From NCBI GenBank assembly GCA_004299485.1, contig SCQP01000020.1:87721-151720 (forward strand): 64,000 nucleotides of DNA, in the 5' to 3' direction. The stretch's first letter is position 1. Each line of letters begins with the position of its first letter. Positions 8,050-17,069 of this stretch are shown one piece after another. The stretch is from Acidobacteriota bacterium. Lineage in GTDB: Bacteria > Acidobacteriota > Terriglobia > Terriglobales > SCQP01. The notes beneath the pieces are model-generated. The model had not been told where the DNA came from. It did not search any database and saw only the letters and a list, made by a program, of their open reading frames with translations. The translations under genes were made by a program, and so were the position numbers.

Positions 8050-9248
8050 CTCCGCCGGTTTCGATTCCTGAACCTGCACCGGTCGCCTGGCCGCGCGGCT
8101 TCCGATTTGCCGCCGGCCACTGCGGCATCAAGCGCAAAGCAGCGGATCTCATGCTGGTGACGATGGATCCGGCGGCGAGCGCGGCGGCGGTGTTCACCAC
8201 CAATCGCGTGCAGGCGGCGCCCGTGCGGCTTTCGCGGGCGCACCTTGCGGCTGCGCGCGGCCGGGTGCGCGGCTTCATCGTCAACAGTGGCAACGCCAAT
8301 TGCGCCACCGGCGCCCACGGACAGCGCGCGGCGATGGCCATGGCGCGCGTCACGGCACGACTGCTGCATTGCCCGGTTGAGCAGGTTTTGGTGGGTTCGA
8401 CCGGTGTGATTGGCCAGCCGCTGCCGGTCGAAAAAATCATAGAGGCGCTGCCGCACTGGCTCGAAAGAGACGACACGGCACTGGCTGCGGCGCATGCCAT
8501 CCGCACCACCGACACCTGCGCCAAAATCGCCGGAGCGAGCTTCCGCGACGGTGACCGCAGCTACCGCGTGGCAGGCATGGCGAAGGGATCGGGCATGATC
8601 CATCCACGCATGGCCACCATGTTTGGGTTTTTGTTCACGGACGCGCCGCTCGCGCCCGCGGCCTGCGACCGGGCGCTGCGGCAGGCGGTCGAGACCTCAT
8701 TTCACCGCATTAGCGTGGACGGTGACACCTCGACCAATGACACTGCGACGCTGTTTGCGTCGGGAACGGGCGGGCCGTTGTCGGCGGCCGGCCGTGCGCG
8801 CTTCCAGGCCGCGCTGAACAAGACGGCGCAGGAGCTGGCGCGCCAGATTGTGCTCGATGGCGAAGGCGCGCGGCATTTCGTAACGCTGGAAGTGGAAGGT
8901 GCGCGCTCGTTTGCCGATGCCGACCGCGTAGCCCGGGCGCTGGCGCACTCGCCACTGGTCAAAACCGCCCTTGCGGGCGCGGACGCCAACTGGGGGCGGG
9001 TGCTTTCGACTGCGGGCTGGTGCGGCGCGAAGTTCGATCCGGAACGCGCCTCGATCTGGTTCAGCGGCTTGCCGGTCTACGCGCGCGGGCGGGCGCTGCC
9101 CTTCGATGAGGCCGAGGCCAAGCACCGCCTGGAGCGGCGTGAGGTGACGGTGCGCATCCACCTTGGCGCCGGCCGCGCCCAGGCCTGGATGTGGACCTGC
9201 GACCTGACCGAGGGCTACATCCGCATCAACGCAGCCTACAGGACGTAA
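8046..9248 (+). CDS. argJ: Bifunctional glutamate N-acetyltransferase/ornithine acetyltransferase
   Basis: Transfers acetyl from N-acetylornithine to glutamate, recycling the acetyl group. The 400-residue length fits. The self-cleavage site is visible as KGSGMIHPRMATM, with nucleophile Thr191 becoming the N-terminus of the beta chain; NSGNANCATG (80-89) forms the oxyanion/active site and the C-terminus carries DLTEGYIRINAAYRT. The ATG at 8046 overlaps the argB stop by 4 nt. With argC and argB it forms a three-gene cyclic arginine pathway operon; the other arg genes are elsewhere. Whether it also uses acetyl-CoA (bifunctional) cannot be settled from sequence. Confidence 0.95.
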   Translation: MTPPVSIPEPAPVAWPRGFRFAAGHCGIKRKAADLMLVTMDPAASAAAVFTTNRVQAAPVRLSRAHLAAARGRVRGFIVNSGNANCATGAHGQRAAMAMARVTARLLHCPVEQVLVGSTGVIGQPLPVEKIIEALPHWLERDDTALAAAHAIRTTDTCAKIAGASFRDGDRSYRVAGMAKGSGMIHPRMATMFGFLFTDAPLAPAACDRALRQAVETSFHRISVDGDTSTNDTATLFASGTGGPLSAAGRARFQAALNKTAQELARQIVLDGEGARHFVTLEVEGARSFADADRVARALAHSPLVKTALAGADANWGRVLSTAGWCGAKFDPERASIWFSGLPVYARGRALPFDEAEAKHRLERREVTVRIHLGAGRAQAWMWTCDLTEGYIRINAAYRT

Positions 9249-9333
9249 CCCGCGCCCCGCATGGCCTCGGCGGGCGCTGCGTCTTTACGAGCCTGCAACT
9301 GAAATACTGAAAAACTGATATACCATTGGTCCA

Positions 9334-9702
9334 GTGTCCCGGCAGCCGGTCATCCCTGACAAGCTGTACTTCAAGATTGGCGAAGTGGCGCGCCTCGCGA
9401 GCGTCGAGCCCTACGTGCTGCGCTTCTGGGAGAGCGAGTTTCCGGCGCTTAAGCCGGGCAAGAGCAACAAAGGCCAGCGTCTCTATCGGCGCCGAGAAGT
9501 CGAGCTGGCCCTGCAGATCAAGATGCTGCTGCACGAGCAGGGATTTACCATCGCCGGCGCGCGGCAAAAACTGAAGAGCGAACAGGGTAAGCGCGCCCAG
9601 ACGTCGCTGCCGCTGCACGGCAGCCGCGATCGGGAGCTGCTGCAGAAAGTACGCGCGGAAGTTGCCGCCATTACCGCCCTTCTCGACCGCCGGGGAAATT
9701 GA
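9334..9702 (+). CDS. MerR-family DNA-binding protein
   Basis: A 122-residue protein with one N-terminal MerR winged helix: [27 protein letters not shown] and [14 protein letters not shown], followed by a short helix rich in charged residues. It lacks a cysteine-rich or ligand-binding C-terminus, so it resembles the short MerR regulators with unknown effector. The start is the GTG at 9334; a TACCAT hexamer (9321-9326) lies 7 nt upstream with CTGAAA 16 bp before it, so the message may be leaderless. The upstream A-rich stretch (about 9297-9319) carries three ACTGAAA-like units. 85 bp separate it from argJ; it is probably an independent unit. Confidence 0.88.
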   Translation: MSRQPVIPDKLYFKIGEVARLASVEPYVLRFWESEFPALKPGKSNKGQRLYRRREVELALQIKMLLHEQGFTIAGARQKLKSEQGKRAQTSLPLHGSRDRELLQKVRAEVAAITALLDRRGN

Positions 9703-9738
9703 ATCGTTGCTCGCGGTCCGTGAATCTCACACAGTGAG

Positions 9739-10221
9739 ATGACAGACGTAACGGCCCGCACGGCCTGGGCCTTTCAATTCAATACCGGCCTCCTCCAGAA
9801 AACGGTTGATGGGGTTGCGCCGGAGCGTTGGCCGCGGAAACCTGGAAACAAATCGAACTCCATCCTCTGGATCGCCGGCCACCTGGTCTGGGAGCGCAGC
9901 CAAATCCTGAAGCTGCTCGGCCAAGAGCGGCACGAGGCGTGGTTGAGCCTGTTCGCCACCGGCGCCAAGCCGAGCGACGGCCAAGCCTACCCGGCGGCGA
10001 GCGAAATCCTGCGCGCCTGGACGGAGGTGTCGAAGCAGTTGGCGTCGGCGATGGACGCTGCCCCGCCGGAGGTGTTGTCGCGGCCAGCGCCAGAGGGGCT
10101 GCCCAGCGCCGATGGCAAGCTCGGCGGCGTGCTGCAGTTTTTCACCATCCACGAGGGCTACCACCTCGGCCAGCTTGGCTACTTGCGTAAATGGCTGGGC
10201 TACTCGCAGGTGCTCGGCTGA
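9739..10221 (+). CDS. DinB-superfamily four-helix protein
   Basis: The 160-residue product fits the DinB/YfiT-like metal-binding four-helix bundle. Three metal-ligand candidates are visible: His in WIAGHLVWERS near residue 48, and the HxxxH pair in HEGYHLGQLGYLRKWLG near the C-terminus, the hallmark of the family. Members are thiol-S-transferases or unassigned stress proteins; no substrate can be proposed here. ATG at 9739; the product ends 65 bp before tRNA-Pro. It follows the MerR gene by 36 bp on the same strand, so MerR control is possible but not shown. Confidence 0.85.
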   Translation: MTDVTARTAWAFQFNTGLLQKTVDGVAPERWPRKPGNKSNSILWIAGHLVWERSQILKLLGQERHEAWLSLFATGAKPSDGQAYPAASEILRAWTEVSKQLASAMDAAPPEVLSRPAPEGLPSADGKLGGVLQFFTIHEGYHLGQLGYLRKWLGYSQVLG

Positions 10222-10274
10222 GTGCCCGGACTGCGCGTGCTAGACTAGCTCTACCCCGTAGTTTTCCCTGCCAC

Positions 10275-10375
10275 CTTCACCGGATTCGGGACGTAGCGCA
10301 GCCCGGTAGCGCACTTGCTTGGGGTGCAAGGGGTCGCGAGTTCAAATCTCGCCGTCCCGACCAGTTCCGGTGAAG
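10275..10375. repeat. 10-bp inverted repeat flanking tRNA-Pro
   Basis: CTTCACCGGA (10275-10284) and its exact reverse complement TCCGGTGAAG (10366-10375) bracket the tRNA, each two nucleotides from the mature ends. In the primary transcript they would stack on the acceptor stem and make one long helix. See the finding on precursor processing. Confidence 0.85.
10287..10363 (+). tRNA. tRNA-Pro (anticodon GGG)
   Basis: A full cloverleaf can be drawn by hand: acceptor CGGGACG (10287-10293) with CGTCCCG (10353-10359), D stem GCGC/GCGC, anticodon stem CTTGC/GCAAG (10314-10318, 10326-10330) with loop TTGGGGT, and T stem GCGAG/CTCGC with loop TTCAAAT. The anticodon GGG is at 10321-10323 and reads CCC/CCU proline codons. 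The CCA tail is encoded (10361-10363). Confidence 0.97.
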
Positions 10376-10521
10376 ATTCGCTCGGTACAATAGAAGGTGC
10401 TGTTTTTGGTGCCGATCGTGCTTGCGGCGGGTATCGCTGTAGTTGTTTTCTTGCAGATCTCGCTCCGGCCGCCGAAGTAGCTTGCCGCAGTAACATCCAT
10501 TTACCCTCGGGGACGGAATTC

Positions 10522-11886
10522 GTGCGCGTTTATTTGGCCGCGTTGATTGTGGCAACGATGGTGACGACGACGTGTGCGGCGACGCCGCCCGCGCAGCCGA
10601 AACCCGTCTCGGAGAAGCAGCACAAGCCAAAGAAGAAGCAGAGCCGGATTTGGTATGCGGCGCAGTGGAATCTGGTGACGCAGCACAATCCCGCGTTTGC
10701 GGCGGCATACTCCGGGCCGAACAGCTTCATGAACATTGCGGGGACGGCGACCTCGTCGGTTGAAACGCTGTTTCTCGGCATCCGGCTCACGCCGCGGCTG
10801 GAGTTCTTGTACGACGAAGAGACGTCGGCGGGTTCGGGGCTGAGCGGCACGGTGGGTCTGGCCGGCTTTCCGAATCTCGATGCTGTGCGGGCGGGAGGAG
10901 GGCCGGCGCTGACGGCGGCGCCCTATCCGGCGCGGGGCATGCTGCATTGGAATCTTGGCCTGGGCGGCGGGCAGATCGAGAACACGCCGAATTTTCTGGA
11001 GCTGGCGCAGCGCCTCGACCGGCGCCGGCTGGAGTTTTACCTGGGCAAGATGTCACTGGCTGATTTTTTCGACACCAACGACTACGCCAATTCTGATCAT
11101 CAGCAGTTCCTCAACTGGACCGCCGACAATAATGGCGCCTGGGACTACGCCGCCAATACGCGCGGCTATACCTATGCCGGCTACGGCGAATACGATGATG
11201 GGCCTTGGACCTTGCGCTTTGCCGAAGCGCTCATGTCGAAATTGCCGAATCAGGAGTTTCTGAGCCTCAACCTGCCGGTTTTCCGGGCGGAGAATGCCGA
11301 AGCCGACTGGAACTATGCCGCCAAATCGAACGGCACGATTCGCGTGTTGTTCTTTGACAGCCACGCAAAGATGGGCAGCTTCGTCAACGCCCTGGCGGCG
11401 TGGCGCGCGGGCCGGACGCTGCGTCCCGACGTGAACGCGGTGGCCATTCCAGCCTCGGAATATGGCCTCGCTGCGAACTGGCAGCAGGCGGTGGGTGCGG
11501 ACCTGGGCGTGTTTGCCCGCGTGGGCTGGAACGATGGCGCGCAGGAGAGCTACAGCTATACGGCGGTGAATAATGCGCTGGAGACAGGCGTTCAAGTTGG
11601 GGGTCAATTGTGGGGGCGGAAAAAGGATCACGCCGGTATCGCCATCATGAGCAACGGCATTTCGCGAGTCCATCAACAGTATCTGGCCGCGGGCGGTCTT
11701 GGCTTTCAGTTGGGTGATGGCGGACTCAGCTATGGGCGCGAGCAGATCGAAGAACTCTATTACAACCTACACGTATGGCGCTGGATTGCGGTGGCGCCGG
11801 ACGTGCAGTTTTTCAACAACCCCGGCTACAACCGCGCGCGCGGGCCCTTGGTCGTGTACGGGCTTCGAGTACATGTAGAAAAGTAG
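10522..11886 (+). CDS. OprB-type carbohydrate-selective porin
   Basis: The 454-residue product begins at the GTG 10522 behind GGGGACGGAAT and has a signal peptide (VRVYLAALIVATMVTTTCAA), then a lysine-rich linker and a long alternating polar/aromatic beta-barrel region. Motifs typical of OprB-like porins are WNLVTQHNPAF near the start, NTRGYTYAGYGEYDDGPW in the middle and FFNNPGYNRARGP near the end. It should form an outer-membrane channel for sugars or related small solutes. An open frame extends upstream through the tRNA and is rejected. It lies 68 bp before the adaptor/permease operon on the same strand and could be part of that export unit, though OprB is not a known outer-membrane partner for HlyD-type adaptors. 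Confidence 0.82.
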   Translation: MRVYLAALIVATMVTTTCAATPPAQPKPVSEKQHKPKKKQSRIWYAAQWNLVTQHNPAFAAAYSGPNSFMNIAGTATSSVETLFLGIRLTPRLEFLYDEETSAGSGLSGTVGLAGFPNLDAVRAGGGPALTAAPYPARGMLHWNLGLGGGQIENTPNFLELAQRLDRRRLEFYLGKMSLADFFDTNDYANSDHQQFLNWTADNNGAWDYAANTRGYTYAGYGEYDDGPWTLRFAEALMSKLPNQEFLSLNLPVFRAENAEADWNYAAKSNGTIRVLFFDSHAKMGSFVNALAAWRAGRTLRPDVNAVAIPASEYGLAANWQQAVGADLGVFARVGWNDGAQESYSYTAVNNALETGVQVGGQLWGRKKDHAGIAIMSNGISRVHQQYLAAGGLGFQLGDGGLSYGREQIEELYYNLHVWRWIAVAPDVQFFNNPGYNRARGPLVVYGLRVHVEK

Positions 11887-11954
11887 AACGCGCGGCGAGA
11901 GTATCTGCTCCTACTGATTGGGCGTACACTACGGGCAGTAAGCGGCGGTTGCGC

Positions 11955-13172
11955 ATGCGAAGGCATACCCGCAGATTAGCGAGGATTACGGGGATGGGCC
12001 TAAGTGTCGCTCTGGCGCTTGCTGCGAGCGGGTGTGCACATGCGCCGGCCGCAGCGGCCGCTGCGGCGCGGGACGTGGCGCAGATGCATTGGGGCACGCT
12101 GCAGCGCACGGTGCGGGTGACCGGAACCATTGTGCCCGAGCAGTCGGCCACGCTGCTGGTCCCGCAGCTCAATCAGAACTTCTCGCAATTGACCCTTTCG
12201 TATATCGCGCCGAGCGGCACGCGCGTCAAGAAGGGGCAAGTCGTGGCGGCGTTTGATCGCACCCTCCTCATGGACAGCGCCGCGGAGGCGCAGACGCAGT
12301 ACCGCAGCCTGAGCTCGCAGGTCAAGCAGCAGAAGGCGCAGAACGCGGCGGATGCGGCACAGCGGTCGGTGGAGCTGACCAAGGCACTGGCGGATCAGCG
12401 GCAGGCGCGGCTCGAGCTGAGCAAGGGTGCGGTGCTCACCGGGCTGCAAGTGGCCACGGATCAAGTCGACCTGGCCGATGCGACTGCGCATGTAAAGAGC
12501 CTGCGTGAATCAGGGACGTGGCTCACGAAGCAGGCTGAAGCCAAGCTGCAGGCGCTGGCACTGCAGCGGGATGAGCAAAAGCAGGTATGGCAGCGGGCCG
12601 AGGCCGACAGCAATCGGATGCTGCTGCGCGCGCCCATGGAGGGCATGCTGGCACTGGCGCTGCCGCCGTTTTATGGCAAGCCGGTGCCAGGCATGCAGTT
12701 GTATAACGGCGTGCCGCTGGTGCGCATTTTCGATCCCAGTCAGATGCTGGTCGAGGCGCAAGTCAGTGACGTGGACCTGGCCTGGGTGCCTGCGCATGCC
12801 AAGGCGGAGGTGCGGATTGACGCCTATCCGGGGCTGGTGTTGCCGGCGCATCTGTTGCGGTTGAATCCGGTTGCGGTCGGGCTGTTGGGCACGCCCATCC
12901 ACATGTTCAACGCCACGTTTGCGCTGGACAGGAGCGACCCGCGCGCGCTGCCGGATCTGAACGCCTCGCTGCAGGTGAAGTCGAACCCGCACGCAGGCTG
13001 GCTGGTGCCGCGCGAAGATGTGCAGTACGAGAATGGCGCGGCGTTTGTGTGGAGCGTGGTGAAGGGGCGGCGCGAGCAGCGGCCGGTGCAGGTGCTGGTG
13101 TTTGCCGGGCCGTGGATTCAAATTGACGCTCCCTGGTTGGGGGCAGCTCCGGTGAAAAGGAGCGATCCGTGA
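11955..13172 (+). CDS. HlyD/RND-type periplasmic adaptor lipoprotein (adaptor 1)
   Basis: A 405-residue membrane-fusion protein. The N-terminus has a basic stretch, a hydrophobic core and a lipobox-like LAASGC, so it is likely lipid-anchored. Next come a half-lipoyl segment with APSGTRVKKGQVVAAFD, an alpha-helical hairpin with many Gln/Ala (about 115-215), the second half-lipoyl segment (LLRAPMEGML) and a beta-barrel domain (LVEAQVSDVDLAWV). Adaptors of this kind join an inner-membrane pump to an outer-membrane channel. The ATG at 11955 is chosen because it alone gives the signal sequence; the open frame reaches back into the porin gene. It overlaps adaptor 2 by 4 nt (GTGA). Confidence 0.88.
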   Translation: MRRHTRRLARITGMGLSVALALAASGCAHAPAAAAAAARDVAQMHWGTLQRTVRVTGTIVPEQSATLLVPQLNQNFSQLTLSYIAPSGTRVKKGQVVAAFDRTLLMDSAAEAQTQYRSLSSQVKQQKAQNAADAAQRSVELTKALADQRQARLELSKGAVLTGLQVATDQVDLADATAHVKSLRESGTWLTKQAEAKLQALALQRDEQKQVWQRAEADSNRMLLRAPMEGMLALALPPFYGKPVPGMQLYNGVPLVRIFDPSQMLVEAQVSDVDLAWVPAHAKAEVRIDAYPGLVLPAHLLRLNPVAVGLLGTPIHMFNATFALDRSDPRALPDLNASLQVKSNPHAGWLVPREDVQYENGAAFVWSVVKGRREQRPVQVLVFAGPWIQIDAPWLGAAPVKRSDP

Positions 13173-14452
13173 GCGCGAAGCGGCGCTGGATTAGCTGGAT
13201 TGTAGCGGTGGCCGCCATCGTGGGCGGCGGGAGTTGGCTGGTGCGGCGCGCTGCGGCCGGGGATCAGAAGCTGCCCAGCGCCCAGGTGCAGATGGGCGAT
13301 CTGGACGAGTACGTGAGCTGCCGCGGGACGCTTTCTGCGTGGCAGGCGGGGGTGCTGATCGCGCCCAACCGGGTGGAGAGCTTGCGGATCATTTACCTGG
13401 CGCCGGGCGGCAGCGAGGTCCAAAAAGGGGAGGTGGTGATCCGGCTGGATGTTTCCGGGCTGGAGCAGAAGGCCACCGAACTGGCGCTGGCGCTGAAGAC
13501 TGCGCAAGCCAAGCTAAGTCAGGCGGAAGCCGAAGCGGAGGTTACGCACCAGAAGGATGTGCTGACGCTGGTGGAAGATCAGGTCGCCGCGGGCACGGCA
13601 CAGAACGATGCGCGGAAAGCGTCGGTGCAGAGCCGCATCGCCGGACAGGAAGCCGACGGCAAGTTGGCCACCGCCAAAGCGGAAGTCAGCGCGCAGCAGG
13701 CCAGCGGCAAACTGCACAGTACCGCGGCGGCGGCGCAGGTGCAATCGCTGCGCGAAGCGCGCGACAAGGCGGCGGCGCAACTGCAGCGCGAGCAGGCCAC
13801 GGTGGCGGAGGCGACGCTGCGGGCACCGATGGCGGGCGTGGTGACCTACAGCATGAATTACCGCAACTTCAACGATCCGCATCCCTACCGCGTGGGCGAT
13901 GTGGTCTCCGCCGGCGATGAGATCGCGCAGATTCCCAACCTGCAGACGCTTGAAGTGGACGCCGACCTGGAGCAGACCGACCGCGGCAAGGTGCATATCG
14001 GTGACGCCATTACGGCGCAGGCGCCGGCGCTGCCGGAAGTGCAGCTCACGGGGGCGGTGGAGCGCATTGCGGGGCTGACGAGTCTCGATTTCAGCGGCAG
14101 CTTTCCGCCGCCGCGCATTTTCCGGCTCACAGCGTCGCTGACGCATCCGAATGCGCGGCTGCGACCGCAGATGAAGGTGACTATGAAGGTGATTACCCGC
14201 GAGCTGCACCAAGTGGCGCTGGTGCCAGCGCGCGCGATTTTCACACGCGATGGGCATGCCATCGTCTACGTGCAGCAGGCCGGGCACTACCAGCCCAAGC
14301 GGGTGACACTGCTGGGGCGCAATCCTACGGAAGCGGCGATTCGCGGCCTCGGGGCGGGGGCGAGCGTGGCGCTGGTGCAGCCGGGCACCAAGGCTCCGCG
14401 CAAGACGGCGAATCCAGCCGGCGCGGCCGGGCTCGAGGGCACACAGCCATGA
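13169..14452 (+). CDS. HlyD-like periplasmic adaptor, membrane-anchored (adaptor 2)
   Basis: A 427-residue adaptor that starts at the GTG overlapping the adaptor 1 stop. It has an uncleaved N-terminal helix (WISWIVAVAAIVGGGSWLV), lipoyl halves around LAPGGSEVQKGEVVIRLD and TLRAPMAGVVTYS, a long Ala/Gln/Glu coiled-coil hairpin (about 95-220) and a beta-barrel with LRPQMKVTMKVI. The C-terminal membrane-proximal domain contains the AIFTRDGHAIVYVQ segment common in MacA-type adaptors. Its anchoring differs from the lipoprotein adaptor 1, so the two are not simple duplicates. Cotranscribed with adaptors 1 and 3; partners inferred from position only. Confidence 0.88.
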   Translation: MSAKRRWISWIVAVAAIVGGGSWLVRRAAAGDQKLPSAQVQMGDLDEYVSCRGTLSAWQAGVLIAPNRVESLRIIYLAPGGSEVQKGEVVIRLDVSGLEQKATELALALKTAQAKLSQAEAEAEVTHQKDVLTLVEDQVAAGTAQNDARKASVQSRIAGQEADGKLATAKAEVSAQQASGKLHSTAAAAQVQSLREARDKAAAQLQREQATVAEATLRAPMAGVVTYSMNYRNFNDPHPYRVGDVVSAGDEIAQIPNLQTLEVDADLEQTDRGKVHIGDAITAQAPALPEVQLTGAVERIAGLTSLDFSGSFPPPRIFRLTASLTHPNARLRPQMKVTMKVITRELHQVALVPARAIFTRDGHAIVYVQQAGHYQPKRVTLLGRNPTEAAIRGLGAGASVALVQPGTKAPRKTANPAGAAGLEGTQP

Positions 14453-15786
14453 GCGAAGCCATGCCTCAGTTGACGGGTGCTCCGCAGCCGGCAGCGTCGC
14501 CCGGGAGCGTGGTCCAGCCGCGGCGGCCGATGCGCTGGGGCCTGGTGATCGTCATCGTCGTGATCGCTGGCTGCATTGCCGCAGCGGTCATTTACGGACG
14601 TCGACTGCTGCAGGGATCGGCTGCCGGTTCTGCCATCCCAACCTTTCAGGTTGAATTCGGAACGGTGCAAGTTACTGCCTATGCCAAGGGAACGCTTCAG
14701 GGTGGGCAGGCGGACCGGCTGACGGCGCCCAGCATAGGCGGCGACCGGCCGCGCATCAGTTTTATGCTGCCGGCGGGTTCTGAAGTCAAACCGGGCGATG
14801 TGGTGGTGCGTTTTGATACCGGGCAAGAGGAGTTCAAGCTGGCGCAAGCGGAAAATGCCGCGGCACAGGCCGCCGCGAATGTGGCCGCCGCCGAGGACCA
14901 AGCCAAGGCGCAAGACATTGAAAACGCCTACTCGTTACAGCACGCGCGCTCCGAAGTGCAGTTGGCGGCGATCGCGGTAAGGAAAAATCCGCTGCTGCCG
15001 AAGCTTGATGCCAACAACAATCTGCTGGTGCTGCGCTCGGCGCGGGCCGAGCTGGCGCAGTGGGAACAGGACGTCTCCAAGCAACGCGCCAGCGGCCAGG
15101 GACTGATCGCCATTCAGCAGGCAGCGGAAGATAAAGCCAAGGCGCAGGCAGCGGCGGCAGGCGGCTACATTGCGGCCATGACGCTGCGGGCGACACGCGC
15201 GGGATACGTGGCGGTTGAGTCCAATCCACGGGGTTCGGGGGTCTTCTACCGGGGCATGGCAGTCAAGCCGTTTCAAGTGGGCGATCAGGTCTCGGCCGGC
15301 GCCGTGGTGGCGCAAATCCCCAATCTGGGCCAGTTACAGGTGCAGGCGAAGCTGAGCGAGGCGGGCAGCGCCTACGTGGCCCAAGGTCAGGCGGCGGAGG
15401 TGCAGATTGAAGGCGTGCCAGGGCGCGTGTTTTCGGCGCGCGTGGTGCGCGTCTCCGGAATTCAACAGAGCTTTTTCAGTAACAACCAGGGCGCGACCTG
15501 CGTGCTGGGGCTGGAGGGCAGCGACGCCACGCTCCGTCCAGGCATGGACGTGCAGGCGCGAATCGTGCTGAGCACCCTGCCGCACGTGCTGTGGGTGCCG
15601 GCGGAGGCGCTGTTTCAGCTAAACGGAAAGCCGGTGGTGTACGTGCAGCACAACGGGGCCTTTTCGCCGCAAGCGGTGAAGGTAATCCGGCAGGGATCGA
15701 CGCGGGTTGCGATTTCAGGCATTCCGGCCGGAACGGTGGTGGCGCTCAGCAATCCGGCAGGCGCGGAGGCGGAGACGCAGCCATGA
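14449..15786 (+). CDS. HlyD-like periplasmic adaptor, membrane-anchored (adaptor 3)
   Basis: A 445-residue adaptor overlapping adaptor 2 by 4 nt (ATGA). A proline/alanine-rich cytoplasmic start leads into one membrane helix (about 29-48, WGLVIVIVVIAGCIAAAVIY). Lipoyl segments are at LPAGSEVKPGDVVVRFD and TLRATRAGYVAV, separated by an Ala/Gln-rich helical hairpin (about 130-235). The tail has LRPGMDVQARIV and the MacA-like ALFQLNGKPVVYVQ. It ends 4 nt into the permease start, so adaptor and permease are translationally coupled. Three consecutive adaptors for a single permease is unusual; see findings. Confidence 0.88.
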   Translation: MSEAMPQLTGAPQPAASPGSVVQPRRPMRWGLVIVIVVIAGCIAAAVIYGRRLLQGSAAGSAIPTFQVEFGTVQVTAYAKGTLQGGQADRLTAPSIGGDRPRISFMLPAGSEVKPGDVVVRFDTGQEEFKLAQAENAAAQAAANVAAAEDQAKAQDIENAYSLQHARSEVQLAAIAVRKNPLLPKLDANNNLLVLRSARAELAQWEQDVSKQRASGQGLIAIQQAAEDKAKAQAAAAGGYIAAMTLRATRAGYVAVESNPRGSGVFYRGMAVKPFQVGDQVSAGAVVAQIPNLGQLQVQAKLSEAGSAYVAQGQAAEVQIEGVPGRVFSARVVRVSGIQQSFFSNNQGATCVLGLEGSDATLRPGMDVQARIVLSTLPHVLWVPAEALFQLNGKPVVYVQHNGAFSPQAVKVIRQGSTRVAISGIPAGTVVALSNPAGAEAETQP

Positions 15787-17069
15787 GCGTCCAAGAGCGC
15801 AGCTCCGGGCTGAGGCCCGCGCCAAGGGATAACTGGGAACGCTATACAGGAGACCTGCGCCTCGCCGGACAGAATCTCATTCAGCAGAAGATCCGCACCG
15901 CGCTGACGGCGCTGGGCATGATCTTCGGCGTGGGCGCGGTGATTGGCATGCTCGCCATCGGCGCCGGCGCGCGCCAGCAGTCCATCGAAATGATCGCCCG
16001 CATGGGACTGAACAACCTGCTGGTCAACTCCATTCCTTCGACCAGCGAAGCGCAGTTGCAGCAGCGGCGGCAGTTGTCGCACGGTCTGGACGACAGCGAC
16101 ATGCGCGTACTGCAGGCCGATGTGCCCGGCGTGCAATGGGTTTCGGCGCGGCGCGAGATGCGGCCGCATGATCTGCTGCCCGCGCCCAACGGTCCGCTAC
16201 CGGATGTACTGGGCGTGGCGCCCCCGTACGTGCAGATTCATGGCCTGCGGTTGGCGCAGGGACGGTTCTTTGATGCCACCGACGAGCAGGCGGCCGCCGC
16301 CGACTGCGTGCTGGGCGCCGCGGCCAAGGTCGCCTTGTTCGGCTACGGCCGGGCGCTGGGCAAGTACCTGAAGTTCAACAATGCCTGGTGGCGCGTGATT
16401 GGCGTGCTGCTGCCGCAGCCGCAGTTACCCGGCAGCGGCGGCAGCGATTTGAACGGCGCCATCTACACGCCGCTGTCGGCGTTTCAGTATCGGGTTTGGG
16501 ACGCCGATTTCAGCTTCAAGGATCCGCTCGACGGCATTGACCTGGCGCTGCATCCGGGCACGAGCGTCACCGCCGCGGCCACGGTGGCGCGCGCCATTCT
16601 GACTTCGACGCATCACGGCGTCTCGGACTTTCACGTGGTCGTGCCGGCGGCGTTGATGGCGGAGCAGCGGAGCCAGCAGCGCATTTTCACGCTGGTGATG
16701 GTCGCCATTGCGGCCATTTCGCTGCTGGTTGGTGGCATCGGGATCATGAATATCGTGCTGGCCACGGTGCTCGAACGCACGCGCGAAATTGGCGTGCGGC
16801 GCGCCACTGGCGCCACGCGCGGCGACATTTTGCGGCAGTTTCTGATCGAATCGGTACTGATCTCGTTCAGCGGCGGCGCTATCGGGGTACTGTTTGGCGT
16901 GGCTTTGTCACGGGCCATCTCGTGGGCAGCGGGCTGGCCCACCGTCGTCAGTGCGCTCTCGATTGTCGTCGCCTTCGGCGTTTCCGTTGTCGTGGGGATC
17001 GTTTTTGGTCTGTATCCGGCGCGCAAAGCCTCGCTCATCAGCCCCATCGACGCTCTGCGCTATGAATGA
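15783..17069 (+). CDS. MacB/FtsX-type ABC transporter permease without ATPase domain
   Basis: This 428-residue protein has the MacB fold: an N-terminal membrane helix (about 36-56, IRTALTALGMIFGVGAVIGM), a large periplasmic domain (about 60-290) and three C-terminal helices containing the FtsX motif region ([36 protein letters not shown], then YPARKASLISPIDALRYE). MacB-type permeases use the mechanical energy of a cytosolic ATPase to drive adaptor-linked export from the periplasm. No MacB/LolD-type ATPase gene is adjacent, so the ATPase must be supplied in trans or the system lost it. The ATG at 15783 overlaps adaptor 3. It overlaps tryptophanase tail-to-tail by 10 bp. Confidence 0.9.
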   Translation: MSVQERSSGLRPAPRDNWERYTGDLRLAGQNLIQQKIRTALTALGMIFGVGAVIGMLAIGAGARQQSIEMIARMGLNNLLVNSIPSTSEAQLQQRRQLSHGLDDSDMRVLQADVPGVQWVSARREMRPHDLLPAPNGPLPDVLGVAPPYVQIHGLRLAQGRFFDATDEQAAAADCVLGAAAKVALFGYGRALGKYLKFNNAWWRVIGVLLPQPQLPGSGGSDLNGAIYTPLSAFQYRVWDADFSFKDPLDGIDLALHPGTSVTAAATVARAILTSTHHGVSDFHVVVPAALMAEQRSQQRIFTLVMVAIAAISLLVGGIGIMNIVLATVLERTREIGVRRATGATRGDILRQFLIESVLISFSGGAIGVLFGVALSRAISWAAGWPTVVSALSIVVAFGVSVVVGIVFGLYPARKASLISPIDALRYE

